From Porphyrobacter sp. (lineage in GTDB: Bacteria > Pseudomonadota > Alphaproteobacteria > Sphingomonadales > Sphingomonadaceae): DNA of 64,000 nt. Location of the stretch: contig WGLN01000005.1 of the NCBI GenBank assembly GCA_016125555.1, forward strand, positions 1-64,000, read 5' to 3'. Made by a program: the position numbers and the translations under genes. Shown here in pieces: positions 42,364 through 51,829 of this stretch. How positions within the stretch are numbered: the first letter of the stretch is position 1; every line of letters starts with the position of its first letter. The notes beneath the pieces were generated by a model. The model was not told where the DNA came from. It did not search any database and worked only from the letters and a program-made list of their open reading frames with translations.

Positions 42364-44529
42364 ATGACCGCTCGCAAGCTGCGTCTCGCGCCCTCGAATC
42401 TCGCCGTCGCCGCCACGCTCGGCTTCGCCCTCGCCGCCGCGCCCGCCTTCGCCCAGGAGGCCCCCGCCAAGCCGCAGGCGCAGCCCGCGCAGGACCAGCC
42501 CGCGACCGCCGACGACGAGGCGCCGCAGGACGACGTCCATAACCGCCAGGTCGATTACCAGGGCAACATCATCGTCACCGCCGCGGGGCTCAAGCAGCTC
42601 GACCTTCTCGCCGGAACCACCGCGGTCGAGGGGCTGGCGCTGCAGCGCACTCTGGGCCCGCAGCTGGGTGACGTGCTCATCAACCAGCCCGGCGTGTCGA
42701 TGAGCGGGTTCGCCCCCGGTGCCTCGCGCCCGGTGCTGCGCGGGTTTTCGGGCGAGCGGGTCAAGCTGCTGATCGACGGGATCGGTTCGATCGATGCCTC
42801 CAACCTCTCCGAAGACCATGCGGTCGCGATCGATCCGTTCAACGCCGAGCGGGTCGACGTGCTGCGCGGGCCGGCGGTGCTGCTCTATGGCAGCCAGGCG
42901 ATCGGCGGCGCGGTCAATGTCACCGACAAGCGCATCCCGCTGCGGGTGCCGAGCGAGCCGGTGCATGTCGATGCCATCGTCAGCGGCAACACGGTCGCCG
43001 ACCTGCGCCAGGGCGCGGCGTCGATCGACGCTCCGGTCGGAACCAATTTCGCGGTGCATGTCGACGGGTCCTATCTCAAGAGCGGCGATATCACCGTCCC
43101 CGGCTTCACCGTCGCGCCCGCGCTGCGCGCCGACCTGCTGGATCGTGCCGATGCGGTAGCGCTGTCCGACCCGACGCTCGCCGCCGCGCTGCGCGAGCAG
43201 GCCAGCCAGTCCGGCACGCTGCCCGGCAGCGGGACGCGCACCTACAGCGCCACCGGCGGCTTCGCCTTTTTCAATGGCGACAGCAATATCGGCGCCTCGC
43301 TCGGCTATTACGACACCTTCTACGGCATCCCGGTGCGCCCCGGCACCGACGAGACCGAACCGGGCAACATCGGGCTCAAGCAATGGCGCGGCGATCTGCG
43401 CGCCGAGCTCGACCTGGGCAGCGGGTTTTTCGAACGACTCAACACCCGTGCCGCGTTCAGCAATTACACCCATACCGAATTCGAGGCCGACGGCGCGCCC
43501 GGGACCACCTTCAACGTCAACGGGATCGAGGCGCGCGCCGAGCTGGTCCAGGCCGATCGTTCGGGCTGGTCGGGCTCGCTCGGGGTGCAATACGATTCGA
43601 CCCGGCTGGCGACCGATCCGGCGGGCGAGTTCCTGCCGCGCTACATCGCCAGCCACATCGCCGGGTTCGTGCTGCAGGAAGTGCCGCTGGGCAGCGCCAA
43701 CCTCCAGCTCGCCGGACGCTACGAGAGCGCGCAGATCAGTGCGCCCGATCTCGGTTTCGACCGCACTTTCGGCACTGCCTCGGGCGCGCTCGGGTTGAGC
43801 TATCCGATCAGCGGCGGGGTCGATATCGGGTTCAACGCCAACCGCGTCGCGCGCGCGCCCAGCGCGGAGGAATTGCTGGTCGACGGTTACCACGACGCCA
43901 CCCAGACCTACGAACGCGGCGACCCCGCGCTCGAACCCGAAACCGCGATCGGCGGCGAGGTGTTCGTGCGCGGACGGGCGGGGATCGCCGATCTCAGCCT
44001 GACCGGGTTCTACAACCGCTTCTCCAACTACATCTACGAAGCGGCGACCGGCGAGGTGATCGAGGGCGCGCCGGTGTTCCAGTATTTCCAGTCCGACGCC
44101 GATTATTACGGGGTCGAGAGCGAAGTCGACCTCGCATGGCTTCGCGATGGCGACTTCTCGCTCACCACCGAATTGCGCGGGTCCTATGTCCGCGCCAGGC
44201 TGGCCGACGGAACCAACGTCCCGCGCATTCCGCCGCTGACGCTGTACGGCGCGATCGATGCCGAGCTCGGCGCGGTCTCGCTGCGCGGCGAGGTCGCGTG
44301 GAACGACCGGCAGGACAAGACCGGGCCGGGCGAGACCCCGACCGATGGCTACACGATGGTCAATGCCAGCATCGGCTGGCGCCCGTTTCGCGGCGACGAC
44401 AATGTCAGCGTGCTGCTCAAGGCCAATAACATCTTCGACGTCACCGGCCGGCTCGCGACCAGCCTGACCAAGGATTACACCCCGCTGCCGGGCCGCAATT
44501 TCGAGGTGAGCCTGCGGGTAAGCTTCTAG
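42364..44529 (+). CDS. TonB-dependent receptor, ZnuD-like
   Basis: A 721-residue outer-membrane receptor. The signal peptide ends at about residue 30 (APAFAQ), a plug follows (VIVTAAG-type TonB region, GFAPGASRPVLRGFSGERVKLLIDG), and then a 22-strand-type barrel ending in SLRVSF. The plug stretch EDHAVAIDPFNAERVDVLRGPAVLLYG recalls the zinc receptor ZnuD. Together with the Zur-like box this suggests zinc uptake. The ligand is inferred. Confidence 0.8.
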   Translation: MTARKLRLAPSNLAVAATLGFALAAAPAFAQEAPAKPQAQPAQDQPATADDEAPQDDVHNRQVDYQGNIIVTAAGLKQLDLLAGTTAVEGLALQRTLGPQLGDVLINQPGVSMSGFAPGASRPVLRGFSGERVKLLIDGIGSIDASNLSEDHAVAIDPFNAERVDVLRGPAVLLYGSQAIGGAVNVTDKRIPLRVPSEPVHVDAIVSGNTVADLRQGAASIDAPVGTNFAVHVDGSYLKSGDITVPGFTVAPALRADLLDRADAVALSDPTLAAALREQASQSGTLPGSGTRTYSATGGFAFFNGDSNIGASLGYYDTFYGIPVRPGTDETEPGNIGLKQWRGDLRAELDLGSGFFERLNTRAAFSNYTHTEFEADGAPGTTFNVNGIEARAELVQADRSGWSGSLGVQYDSTRLATDPAGEFLPRYIASHIAGFVLQEVPLGSANLQLAGRYESAQISAPDLGFDRTFGTASGALGLSYPISGGVDIGFNANRVARAPSAEELLVDGYHDATQTYERGDPALEPETAIGGEVFVRGRAGIADLSLTGFYNRFSNYIYEAATGEVIEGAPVFQYFQSDADYYGVESEVDLAWLRDGDFSLTTELRGSYVRARLADGTNVPRIPPLTLYGAIDAELGAVSLRGEVAWNDRQDKTGPGETPTDGYTMVNASIGWRPFRGDDNVSVLLKANNIFDVTGRLATSLTKDYTPLPGRNFEVSLRVSF

Positions 44530-45701
44530 TCCTCCGCCGCGAACGTGATCTCGGCGTGCTCTTCGAGCCGCTTGACGAGGTCCTCGCCTAAGAACGCCCC
44601 CGGCGTGCCGATCCCGCCGGGCTTGTCGCAGGCGAGCAGCGCGATGCCGGTTTCCGCCAGCATCCGGCTGGTCGAACCATAGCCCGGATCGTAGCGGCCC
44701 TTCACGCCGTATTGCAGCCGCTCCCCGCCGGGCATCTCGGCGACGAACACGACGTCGTAGAAGCCGTTCTCGCGCTCCTCCTTCGTCGGCCCCTCGCCGG
44801 GCTTGGGCGGCTTGGCGCCGAACGGGTTCTTCATCATCTCGAGCGCCGCATTGGCCGCCGCGCGGCCCGCCTCGCCGGGGCTGGTCAGCACCATTTCGTC
44901 ATAGCGGAAATCGCTGCCGTAGGGGTGGCCGAGCAGGAAGTTGGTGCGGTGCACGTTCTTGGTGTTGATCGGCGCCATCACGAAGGGGGCGGCCCATTTG
45001 CCGAGATCCTCCTCGTGCGCAGGGATCATGCCCGAGGGCTGATCGGGCCCCTCGAACCCCGGGGTGAGCGCGAAGGGATCGCGCAGCACGCCGAAAATCC
45101 GGGGGTTCTTCGCCGCCGCCTTCATCGTCGCCCCGAGGCTGGCCGCGGTGCCGCCCGAGAAGGTGCCCTTCATGGCGCGCACGCGGCCACGGATGCGCGG
45201 CGCGGGCTTGCCGAAGCGCTCGACGCAGGCCTTCTGGGTCATCAGCACGCCCAGATCGAAGGGGATCGAATCGAACCCGCTCGAGAAGCAGATATGCGCG
45301 CCGGAGGCTTCGGCGGCGGCCTGGTGCTCGGCGATCTTCTCGGCCATCCACGCCGGTTCGCCGCACAGGTCGGCATAGTCGGTGCCGGTGGCGACGCAGG
45401 CGGCCACCAGCTTGTCGCCGTAAAGCTGGTAGGGGCCGACGGTGGAGAGCACCACGCGGGTGCGCCGGCACATGGCTTCGAGATCGGCGCTGTCATCGGC
45501 ATCGGCGACCACCAGCGGGGTGGCGGCAGGCGCGGCGATGGCGTCGCGCACCTCTTCCAGCTTGGCGAGGCTGCGGCCGGCCATCGCCCACTTGGGGCCG
45601 TCGTCGCGGCTGCCGTAATGCTGCGCGAGATATTCCGCCACCAGCCGCCCGGTGTAGCCGGTGGCGCCGAAGACGATGATGTCGAATTCACGGGTGCTCA
45701 T
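44526..45701 (-). CDS. Saccharopine dehydrogenase-like / trans-acting enoyl reductase family
   Basis: A 391-residue oxidoreductase with an N-terminal NAD(P)-binding fold (FGATGYTGRLVAEYL) and the family's STVGPYQLYGDKLVAACVATGTDYADLCGE block. Relatives include saccharopine dehydrogenase-like proteins and mycobacterial trans-acting enoyl reductase. The substrate is unknown, possibly a lipid. Its stop codon overlaps that of the convergent TonB receptor. Confidence 0.85.
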   Translation of the reverse strand: MSTREFDIIVFGATGYTGRLVAEYLAQHYGSRDDGPKWAMAGRSLAKLEEVRDAIAAPAATPLVVADADDSADLEAMCRRTRVVLSTVGPYQLYGDKLVAACVATGTDYADLCGEPAWMAEKIAEHQAAAEASGAHICFSSGFDSIPFDLGVLMTQKACVERFGKPAPRIRGRVRAMKGTFSGGTAASLGATMKAAAKNPRIFGVLRDPFALTPGFEGPDQPSGMIPAHEEDLGKWAAPFVMAPINTKNVHRTNFLLGHPYGSDFRYDEMVLTSPGEAGRAAANAALEMMKNPFGAKPPKPGEGPTKEERENGFYDVVFVAEMPGGERLQYGVKGRYDPGYGSTSRMLAETGIALLACDKPGGIGTPGAFLGEDLVKRLEEHAEITFAAED

Positions 45702-45763
45702 GCCTGCTCTCCTTTGGCGCCGAGTGATGCGCGAGCCAGCGGAGCGAGTCCAGAGGCGCGGGC

Positions 45764-46318
45764 CTAGAGCCGGGGCAGCGTCACCCCGCGCTGGCCCATG
45801 TATTTGCCCGCGCGGTCCTTGTAGCTGGTCTCGCAGCGTTCGTTGCCTTTCAGGAACAGGAACTGGCACGCGCCCTCGTTGGCGTAGATCTTGGCGGGCA
45901 GCGGCGTGGTGTTGCTGAACTCCAGCGTCACGTGCCCTTCCCAGCCGGGCTCGAGCGGGGTCACGTTCACGATGATCCCGCAGCGCGCATAGGTGCTTTT
46001 TCCCAGGCAGATCACCAGCACGTCCTCTGGCACCCGGAAATATTCGACCGTGCGGGCGAGCGCGAAGGAATTGGGCGGGATGACGCAGACATCGGTCTCG
46101 CGGTCGACGAAGGAGTTGGCCGCGAAGTCCTTGGGATCGACCACCGCGGAATCGACATTGGTGAAGATCTTGAACTCGGGCGCGACCCGCGCGTCGTAGC
46201 CGTAAGACGAGAGGCCATAGGAGATCACCCCGTCGCGCCGCTGGGCCTCGACGAAAGGCTCGATCATGCCGTGTTCGAGCGCCTGGGCGCGGATCCACTT
46301 GTCTGAGAGAATCGCCAT
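45764..46318 (-). CDS. dcd: dCTP deaminase
   Basis: A 184-residue homotrimeric enzyme that deaminates dCTP to dUTP for thymidylate synthesis. Family motifs are [21 protein letters not shown], the active-site [13 protein letters not shown] with [15 protein letters not shown] (catalytic Glu), and EGACQFLF. The length is standard. Confidence 0.95.
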   Translation of the reverse strand: MAILSDKWIRAQALEHGMIEPFVEAQRRDGVISYGLSSYGYDARVAPEFKIFTNVDSAVVDPKDFAANSFVDRETDVCVIPPNSFALARTVEYFRVPEDVLVICLGKSTYARCGIIVNVTPLEPGWEGHVTLEFSNTTPLPAKIYANEGACQFLFLKGNERCETSYKDRAGKYMGQRGVTLPRL

Positions 46319-46668
46319 GGCCAGCAGGGATTCCCCAAGCATGGCGCCGGGGCAAGGGCGGGCGCCGAGTAATCCCCCTGCCTGATGCCCTGCCCGCTGG
46401 ACGTGCGACCGGGAAGGATGCGCACGGCGCTGTAAGAGCATCGCCGTAGCATACCGCGAGGGAAGTCTTCTGCCCTGCAAACCGCAGTCCTCAATCAGTC
46501 ATTGACTGGAGAGCTGTATAGTGAAATCATTAAGTTCGGATAAAACGTGAAAAAGTGAACATGAAAACAACTTAAAAACTTCGGTTTTGCCGAGTAATAA
46601 AATCGTCACTCAGGTGCCATTTCTTGCCTCTAGAGCCCCGCCCAATCCTGTAACATGGAGGGCAAGAA
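46319..46668. other. 350-bp intergenic region with AT-rich block
   Basis: Between dcd and the TonB receptor pseudogene. No gene is seen. From about 46490 to 46610 it is much more AT-rich than its surroundings, with CAGTCA/TGACTG near 46500 as a short inverted repeat. It ends in the start-codon hairpin. Confidence 0.6.
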
Positions 46669-46671
46669 ATG
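46618..46671 (+). promoter_or_regulatory. 5'-UTR hairpin enclosing the start codon
   Basis: CATTTCTTGCC (46618-46628) pairs perfectly with GGCAAGAAATG (46661-46671), which includes the ATG at 46669. One bulge lets GGAGG join the stem. In RNA this would hide the ribosome site and start codon, so translation may depend on melting or on a bound factor. Confidence 0.6.
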
Positions 46672-49143
46672 AAGCTTCGCAATCATAGTCGTACCCGTCA
46701 CGCGCTGCTTGGCGCATGCTCGCTGCTCGCGCTTGCGGGCCTGCCGACCGCGGCCTTCGCCGAGACCGGCGCTTCCGCGTCCGTCTCCGATGATGCCGCG
46801 GCCGGCAGCGATGGCGGCGATGCGCCCGGCGATGTCATCATCGTCACCGCGACCAAGCGCGAGACCAGCCTGCAGGAGACGCCGATCGCGATTTCGGTGG
46901 TCGGCGAACAGCAGCTCAAGGACCAGCACGTCTTCAGCCTCATCGACCTGTCGGACGGCAGCGTGCCGTCCCTGCGGGTCGCCACCTTCGAGGCGCGGCA
47001 GTCGGCGCTCACCGTCGGCATTCGCGGGATCGTGCCGTTCGATCAGAACCAGGTGGCGCGCGAGCCGGGCGTGGGTGTCTATCTCGACGGGGTGTACCTG
47101 GGACGCTCGCAGGGGCTCAACTCGGCGCTGTTCGACGTTCAGCGCGTCGAAGTGCTCAAGGGTCCGCAGGGCACCCTGTTCGGCCGCAACACCGAGGGCG
47201 GCGCGCTGAGCATCGTCAGCCGCACCCCGACCGGCGAATTCGGCGGCCGCATGAGCGCCGGGGTGGGCAATTTCGGCCAGTATAACGGCGAAGCGCATGT
47301 GGATCTTCCGGCCTTCAAGGACTTCGCGCTCAAGTTCGACGGGCTCATCCAGCACCAGGACGCAACGGTCGAAAATCCGGCCAGCGGGCAATATGGCTGG
47401 AACTACTTCAACCGCGTCGGCGGCCGGGTGTCGGGGCGCTGGACGCCGCTTGCCGGGCTTACGGTCGACCTGGCCTACGATCAGGCCAAGGACGAGAACA
47501 CGCCGTTCTACAGCCAGCTGATCAACTACAACCCGCAAGGTCGCCCGGTCGGCACCTATGTCGGCAGCACCCTCACCTACAACGGGGCGAATTGCGGTGC
47601 GGCCAATCCCTGCATCGCCCCGCTCGCGCCGCTGGTGGAGGTTTCCGGTGACCGCCGCATGCGGGTCGCGGACCTCGGGGTGATCCAGCAGCCGAGCGTC
47701 GACGACACCCACGGCTTCATGACCGCGATCGGCTACGAAATAAGCCCGCAGCTCGAGGTCCGTTCGATCACCGCCTGGCGCGGGGTGGAGACGCACCAGT
47801 GGGACGGTTCGGCCGGTGCGCACCGCAGCGTGTTCGTTCCCAACGGGCAGTTCGGGCGCTACAGCCTCTCCGAGCTCTACCAGCACCAGTTCAGCCAGGA
47901 GCTGCAGCTGGTGGGCACGCTGCCGAACCTCGATTTCGTGCTCGGCGCCTACTACTTCAACGAGCATGTCCGCGAAGCCGCCGCCACGCCCAACCCGCTG
48001 CAGTGGAACGCGACGGGCACCGCCTACACCTTCGTCAACCAGTTCCCGCCCGATGCGACGGCGCCGATCACCTCCGCCAACCAGGGCTGGGATCGCAACT
48101 ACTGGTACGTGCAGCGCGACAGCCAGGCGGTCGGCAAGAGCGAGGCGGTCTTCGGGCAATTCACCTACACCCCGCCGAGCTTCGACTTCGCCCACCTCAC
48201 CGCAGGCGCCCGCTACACGCACGAAACCCGCAAGGGCGCGCTGACGGTCATCAACAACGCCCCCTTCGCCGACGGGACGCTCGACTATTCGAACAGCCGC
48301 GTCGACCCGATGATCACGCTTTCGGCCGATGTCACGCCGGACACGCTGCTCTAAGCCAAGTACTCGACCGGTTTCCGCAGCGGCGGGGCCAATTCGCGCT
48401 CGTCGAGCTTCCGCGAATTCGGGCCTGAGGCGGTCAAGGCCTACGAGATCGGGGCCAAGACCGACTTCCTCGACCACCGCGTGAGGCTGAACCTTGCCGG
48501 ATACATCATGGACCGCACCAACACGCAGATCGACTTCGATTTCGTCGACACGCGCGCGACCCTGTCGAACGGTGCCGCCAACCCGTTCTTCAACAAGCAC
48601 ACCGAGGAAACCGTGAACGTGCCGGGCAAGTCCCGGATCAAGGGCGTCGAGCTCGATCTCACCGTCCGCCCGGTCGACCATCTGACCCTGGGCGCGTCCT
48701 ACGCCTTCACCGACGTGAGCGTGCCGCCTGTGGCCAACCCGATCGCCGAATCCCCGGCCACCTTCGGCGTAATCACGCAGGTGTTCACGGTCTACACCCC
48801 CAGGAACGCGGCCTCGGGCTTCGCCAATGTCGATCTGCCGGTCGGCGAACGCGGCACCAGCCTGCGCCTGCATGTCGACGGCGCCTATGCCGATGCCCAG
48901 TACAGCTTCCAGTCGGAGAACGTGCTCACCGACCCGAGCTTCGTCGCCAATGCCAGCCTTGCGCTCGCCGACATTCCGATGACCGGCACCGGGACGACCG
49001 CCACGATCTCGCTATGGACCCGCAACCTGTTCGACGAATCGCACATCTACCGCCGGTCGGGGGCGAATGACGCGGTGCTCGGGTCCTATGCCAACTTCAA
49101 CCCGCCACGCACCATCGGTGTCGAGGGGACGGTCAACTTCTGA
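46669..49143 (+). pseudogene. TonB-dependent receptor broken by in-frame TAA
   Basis: An 825-codon frame with a signal peptide (LPTAAFAE), a TonB-box/plug start (VIIVTATKRETSLQETPIAIS, LRGPQGTLFGRNTEGGAL) and a beta-barrel to the final VNF. Codon 562 (48352-48354) is TAA in DTLL*AKYSTGFRSGG, where relatives usually have Tyr. The reading frame continues unbroken to 49143. The first 561 residues would lack the barrel's end and should not function. A sequencing error is the main alternative. Confidence 0.85.
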
Positions 49144-49269
49144 CCGTCCGGCGCGCGGCGCTCGCCGGAGGAGCGCCGCGCGCCCCGGGGTGACGCCGGG
49201 ATGCGGCTATTGCCTGTCCGCGGCGTCAAGACCGCGGCACGGCAGCCGCAGGTCGGCAATGGAGGCACG

Positions 49270-49956
49270 ATGAGCGCGAACCTCGAGATTCTGGTGATCG
49301 AGGACGACGCCCGTTTCGCCGAACTCCTTTCGACCCAGCTGGCGGATTTCGGGCACCGGGTGACCGTCATGCCCAACGTGCGCGCGGGCCTGGCCGCGGT
49401 CACCGGCCAGGCCTTCGACGCGGTGATCCTCGACCGGATGCTCCCGGGGGGAGACGGGATCGCCGTGCTCGAGGGGTTCCGGTCGGCGGGGATCGACCTG
49501 CCGACGCTGATGCTGACGTCGCTGGGCATGACCAGCGACAAGGTGGACGGGCTGACGGCAGGCGCCGACGATTACTGCGTGAAGCCGATCGACCCGCACG
49601 AGCTCAACGCCCGGCTGAAGGCGATGATCCGTGCCCGTTCGGGAAACGGGCATTCGTCGAACACGATCAAGGTCGCCGGGATCGTCATCAGCCCCACCGC
49701 GATGCGCGCCTGGCGCAACGGCCGCGACCTGCAGCTGCAGCGCACCGAATTCAACCTGCTGCTCGAACTCGCGCGCAATGCCGGATCGGTGCTGACCCGG
49801 CCGATGTTGATCGAGCGGGTCTGGGGCTATGATTTCCAGCCGGGCACCAACATCGTGGACGCCTATATTTGGCGGCTGCGCACCAAGTTGACCGAGTTCG
49901 GGGGAGACCCCATCGTGACCGTGCGCGGTTCGGGATACATGCTTCGCGAGGACTAG
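49270..49956 (+). CDS. OmpR-family response regulator
   Basis: A 228-residue regulator: receiver with Asp55 (ILDRMLPGG), Thr83 and Lys105 (VKPID), then an OmpR winged helix (LQRTEFNLLLELARNAGSVLTRPML, IVDAYIWRLRTKL). GGAGGCACG precedes the ATG at 49270. Three bases separate it from its histidine kinase gene. It may control the neighbouring receptor, but no target site is seen. Confidence 0.93.
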   Translation: MSANLEILVIEDDARFAELLSTQLADFGHRVTVMPNVRAGLAAVTGQAFDAVILDRMLPGGDGIAVLEGFRSAGIDLPTLMLTSLGMTSDKVDGLTAGADDYCVKPIDPHELNARLKAMIRARSGNGHSSNTIKVAGIVISPTAMRAWRNGRDLQLQRTEFNLLLELARNAGSVLTRPMLIERVWGYDFQPGTNIVDAYIWRLRTKLTEFGGDPIVTVRGSGYMLRED

Positions 49957-49959
49957 GCG

Positions 49960-51333
49960 ATGCGCTCGTTCGGCTCGCTGACGCGGCTGTTCCTCGCCCT
50001 GTTCCTGACCGCCACCGTGCTGGGCGGCATCGGGTTGTTCGCGGCGACCCAGGCGCTGGTCCGCAGGACTGTCGATCAACGCATCACCAGCTTCAGCTAT
50101 GCGATCGCCCCGCCGGGCGCGGCGATCGACATGCGCGCGCTGGCCGAGCGCATCGCTGAGCTGAGTAGCCAGCGCGACACCGGGGACCTCGGCACCGCGC
50201 TGCTGCTCGGGCAGCGGCAGTTCGCGGGCAATGTCAGGCTGCTGCGGCCATTTCCCGAAGGCTATTCGGACATCGACGTCAACGACCGCATCAGCGGGCT
50301 CACCCATGGCCGCGCGCTGGTTCGCGATCTTGGCGAAGGCCGCAGGCTCGTCGTGCTCGCCGAAACCGAGCCGCTCGACGATTTCTCGAGCGGCCGCGCC
50401 GGGCTCTACGTCATCATCTTCGGCACGATCATCCTGGTCGTGATCGGCGGGCTCCTGCTGTTCCGGCAGATGGTCGGTGCGCGGATCGTCGCGATGCGCC
50501 GCACGGTCGACGCGATCATCGCCGGCGACCTGTCGCAGCGGGTGACCGTGACCGGGACCGGCGACGAGTTCGACGTGCAGGCGGAAGGCTTCAACCGCAT
50601 GCTGGCGCGCATCGAGGGGCTGGTGAACGAAATCCGCCATGTCACCAACGATGTCAGTCACGAACTGCGCTCGCCGCTTGCACGGCTGCGCAACCAGCTG
50701 CTCGCGATGCAGCGCCACGATGCGCCCCGGGCGCTGCAACGCGAGGTCGAGGACGCCATCAGCCAGGTCGACGGACTGCTTGCCCTGTTCGCCTCGATCC
50801 TGCGCCTGGCGGAGGTGGAAAACGGTAGCCGCCGCGCCGCCTTCACGCGGATCGACCTGGCCGATCCGGTCGCCGAACTGGTCGAGACGATGGCTCCGGT
50901 CGCGAGCGGGTCGGGCCACCGGCTCGTGCTCACCCGGCGCGATCGCGCGGAGCTGCTGGGCGACCGGCAGCTGCTCACCCAGGCCTTGCTGAACCTCATC
51001 GAAAACGCCATCGCGCATACGCCGCACGGCACCTGCATCGCGGTGTCGCTGACGGCGGCCGACGGCGAGGCGCGGCTAAGGGTCCGCGACGACGGGCCGG
51101 GCGTGCCACAGGAACTCCATGCACAGGTGATGCGCCGCTTCGGGCGGGCAAGCGAGGCCACCGACGGGCGCGGACACGGGATCGGACTACCGCTCGCCGA
51201 GGCGATTGCGCGGCTTCACGACGGGCGCCTCGAACTGGCGGACGCTGGACCCGGGCTGGAGGTCACGCTGGTCTTTCCGCTCGAGCGCGACGAGCGTCGG
51301 CACAGGACCGCGACAGGCAGCCCCTCCGCCTAG
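49960..51333 (+). CDS. Membrane sensor histidine kinase
   Basis: A 457-residue EnvZ-type kinase: helices at about 9-31 and 149-169 enclosing a periplasmic sensor, HAMP (171-225), HisKA with His234 (DVSHELRSPL), and the ATPase domain (NLIENAIAHT, DDGPGVP, GHGIGLPLAEAI). It is cotranscribed with the response regulator and should phosphorylate it. The signal is unknown. Confidence 0.92.
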   Translation: MRSFGSLTRLFLALFLTATVLGGIGLFAATQALVRRTVDQRITSFSYAIAPPGAAIDMRALAERIAELSSQRDTGDLGTALLLGQRQFAGNVRLLRPFPEGYSDIDVNDRISGLTHGRALVRDLGEGRRLVVLAETEPLDDFSSGRAGLYVIIFGTIILVVIGGLLLFRQMVGARIVAMRRTVDAIIAGDLSQRVTVTGTGDEFDVQAEGFNRMLARIEGLVNEIRHVTNDVSHELRSPLARLRNQLLAMQRHDAPRALQREVEDAISQVDGLLALFASILRLAEVENGSRRAAFTRIDLADPVAELVETMAPVASGSGHRLVLTRRDRAELLGDRQLLTQALLNLIENAIAHTPHGTCIAVSLTAADGEARLRVRDDGPGVPQELHAQVMRRFGRASEATDGRGHGIGLPLAEAIARLHDGRLELADAGPGLEVTLVFPLERDERRHRTATGSPSA

Positions 51334-51731
51334 CGGCACTTGAGCCTGATGACCTCCAGGTCGAGCCGGCTCGGAGGCCTGCCGAGGCGCGACACTTCCT
51401 GATCGACGCATTGCTCGACGAAGGTGCGCTGGTCGGGGCCCTCGCCGCGCAGCATGCGGTCGAAATCGCGCACGTCCTCGAGTTCCTGCGGCGTCAGGTC
51501 GCTGACCGCACGGCGACCGTCGCGCAGCGCGGCGAGGTTGGCCTGCGCGCGGGCGGCGCGCTCGCTCGCGGTCGGGTAGACCGGCAGGACGGCGCGCGGC
51601 GACGGGGCGGGAGACGGTTTCGCGACGATCACCCCGATCGGCGGGCGGGCGGGTTCGCTCTGCGCCTCGCCATAGACCGGCAGCACCGGCAAGGATGCCG
51701 CGATCAGCGCGGCGGTGACGGCAGTTCTCAT
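51330..51731 (-). CDS. Exported protein of unknown function, 133 aa
   Basis: A 133-residue protein with a signal peptide (MRTAVTAALIAASLPVLPVYG) and a Pro/Ala-rich then charged mature part (DLTPQELEDVRDFDRML, CVDQEV, IRLKCR). Two Cys residues could form a disulfide. No family is recognised. Its stop overlaps that of the convergent kinase gene. Confidence 0.65.
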   Translation of the reverse strand: MRTAVTAALIAASLPVLPVYGEAQSEPARPPIGVIVAKPSPAPSPRAVLPVYPTASERAARAQANLAALRDGRRAVSDLTPQELEDVRDFDRMLRGEGPDQRTFVEQCVDQEVSRLGRPPSRLDLEVIRLKCR

Positions 51732-51829
51732 CGGCGACCTCGCTCGTAACGGGGCGCGCATCCTCGCCCGCAGCACATCTGTGCGCAAGCCCCCGGCGAC
51801 GCACCGACAGCGCGCGTCGACCAACATCC

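Noticed and set aside
48352-48354. Programmed stop readthrough or recoded amino acid in the TonB receptor
   Set aside because: TAA is the least readthrough-prone stop, and no selenocysteine or pyrrolysine context exists. A nonsense change or sequencing error is simpler.
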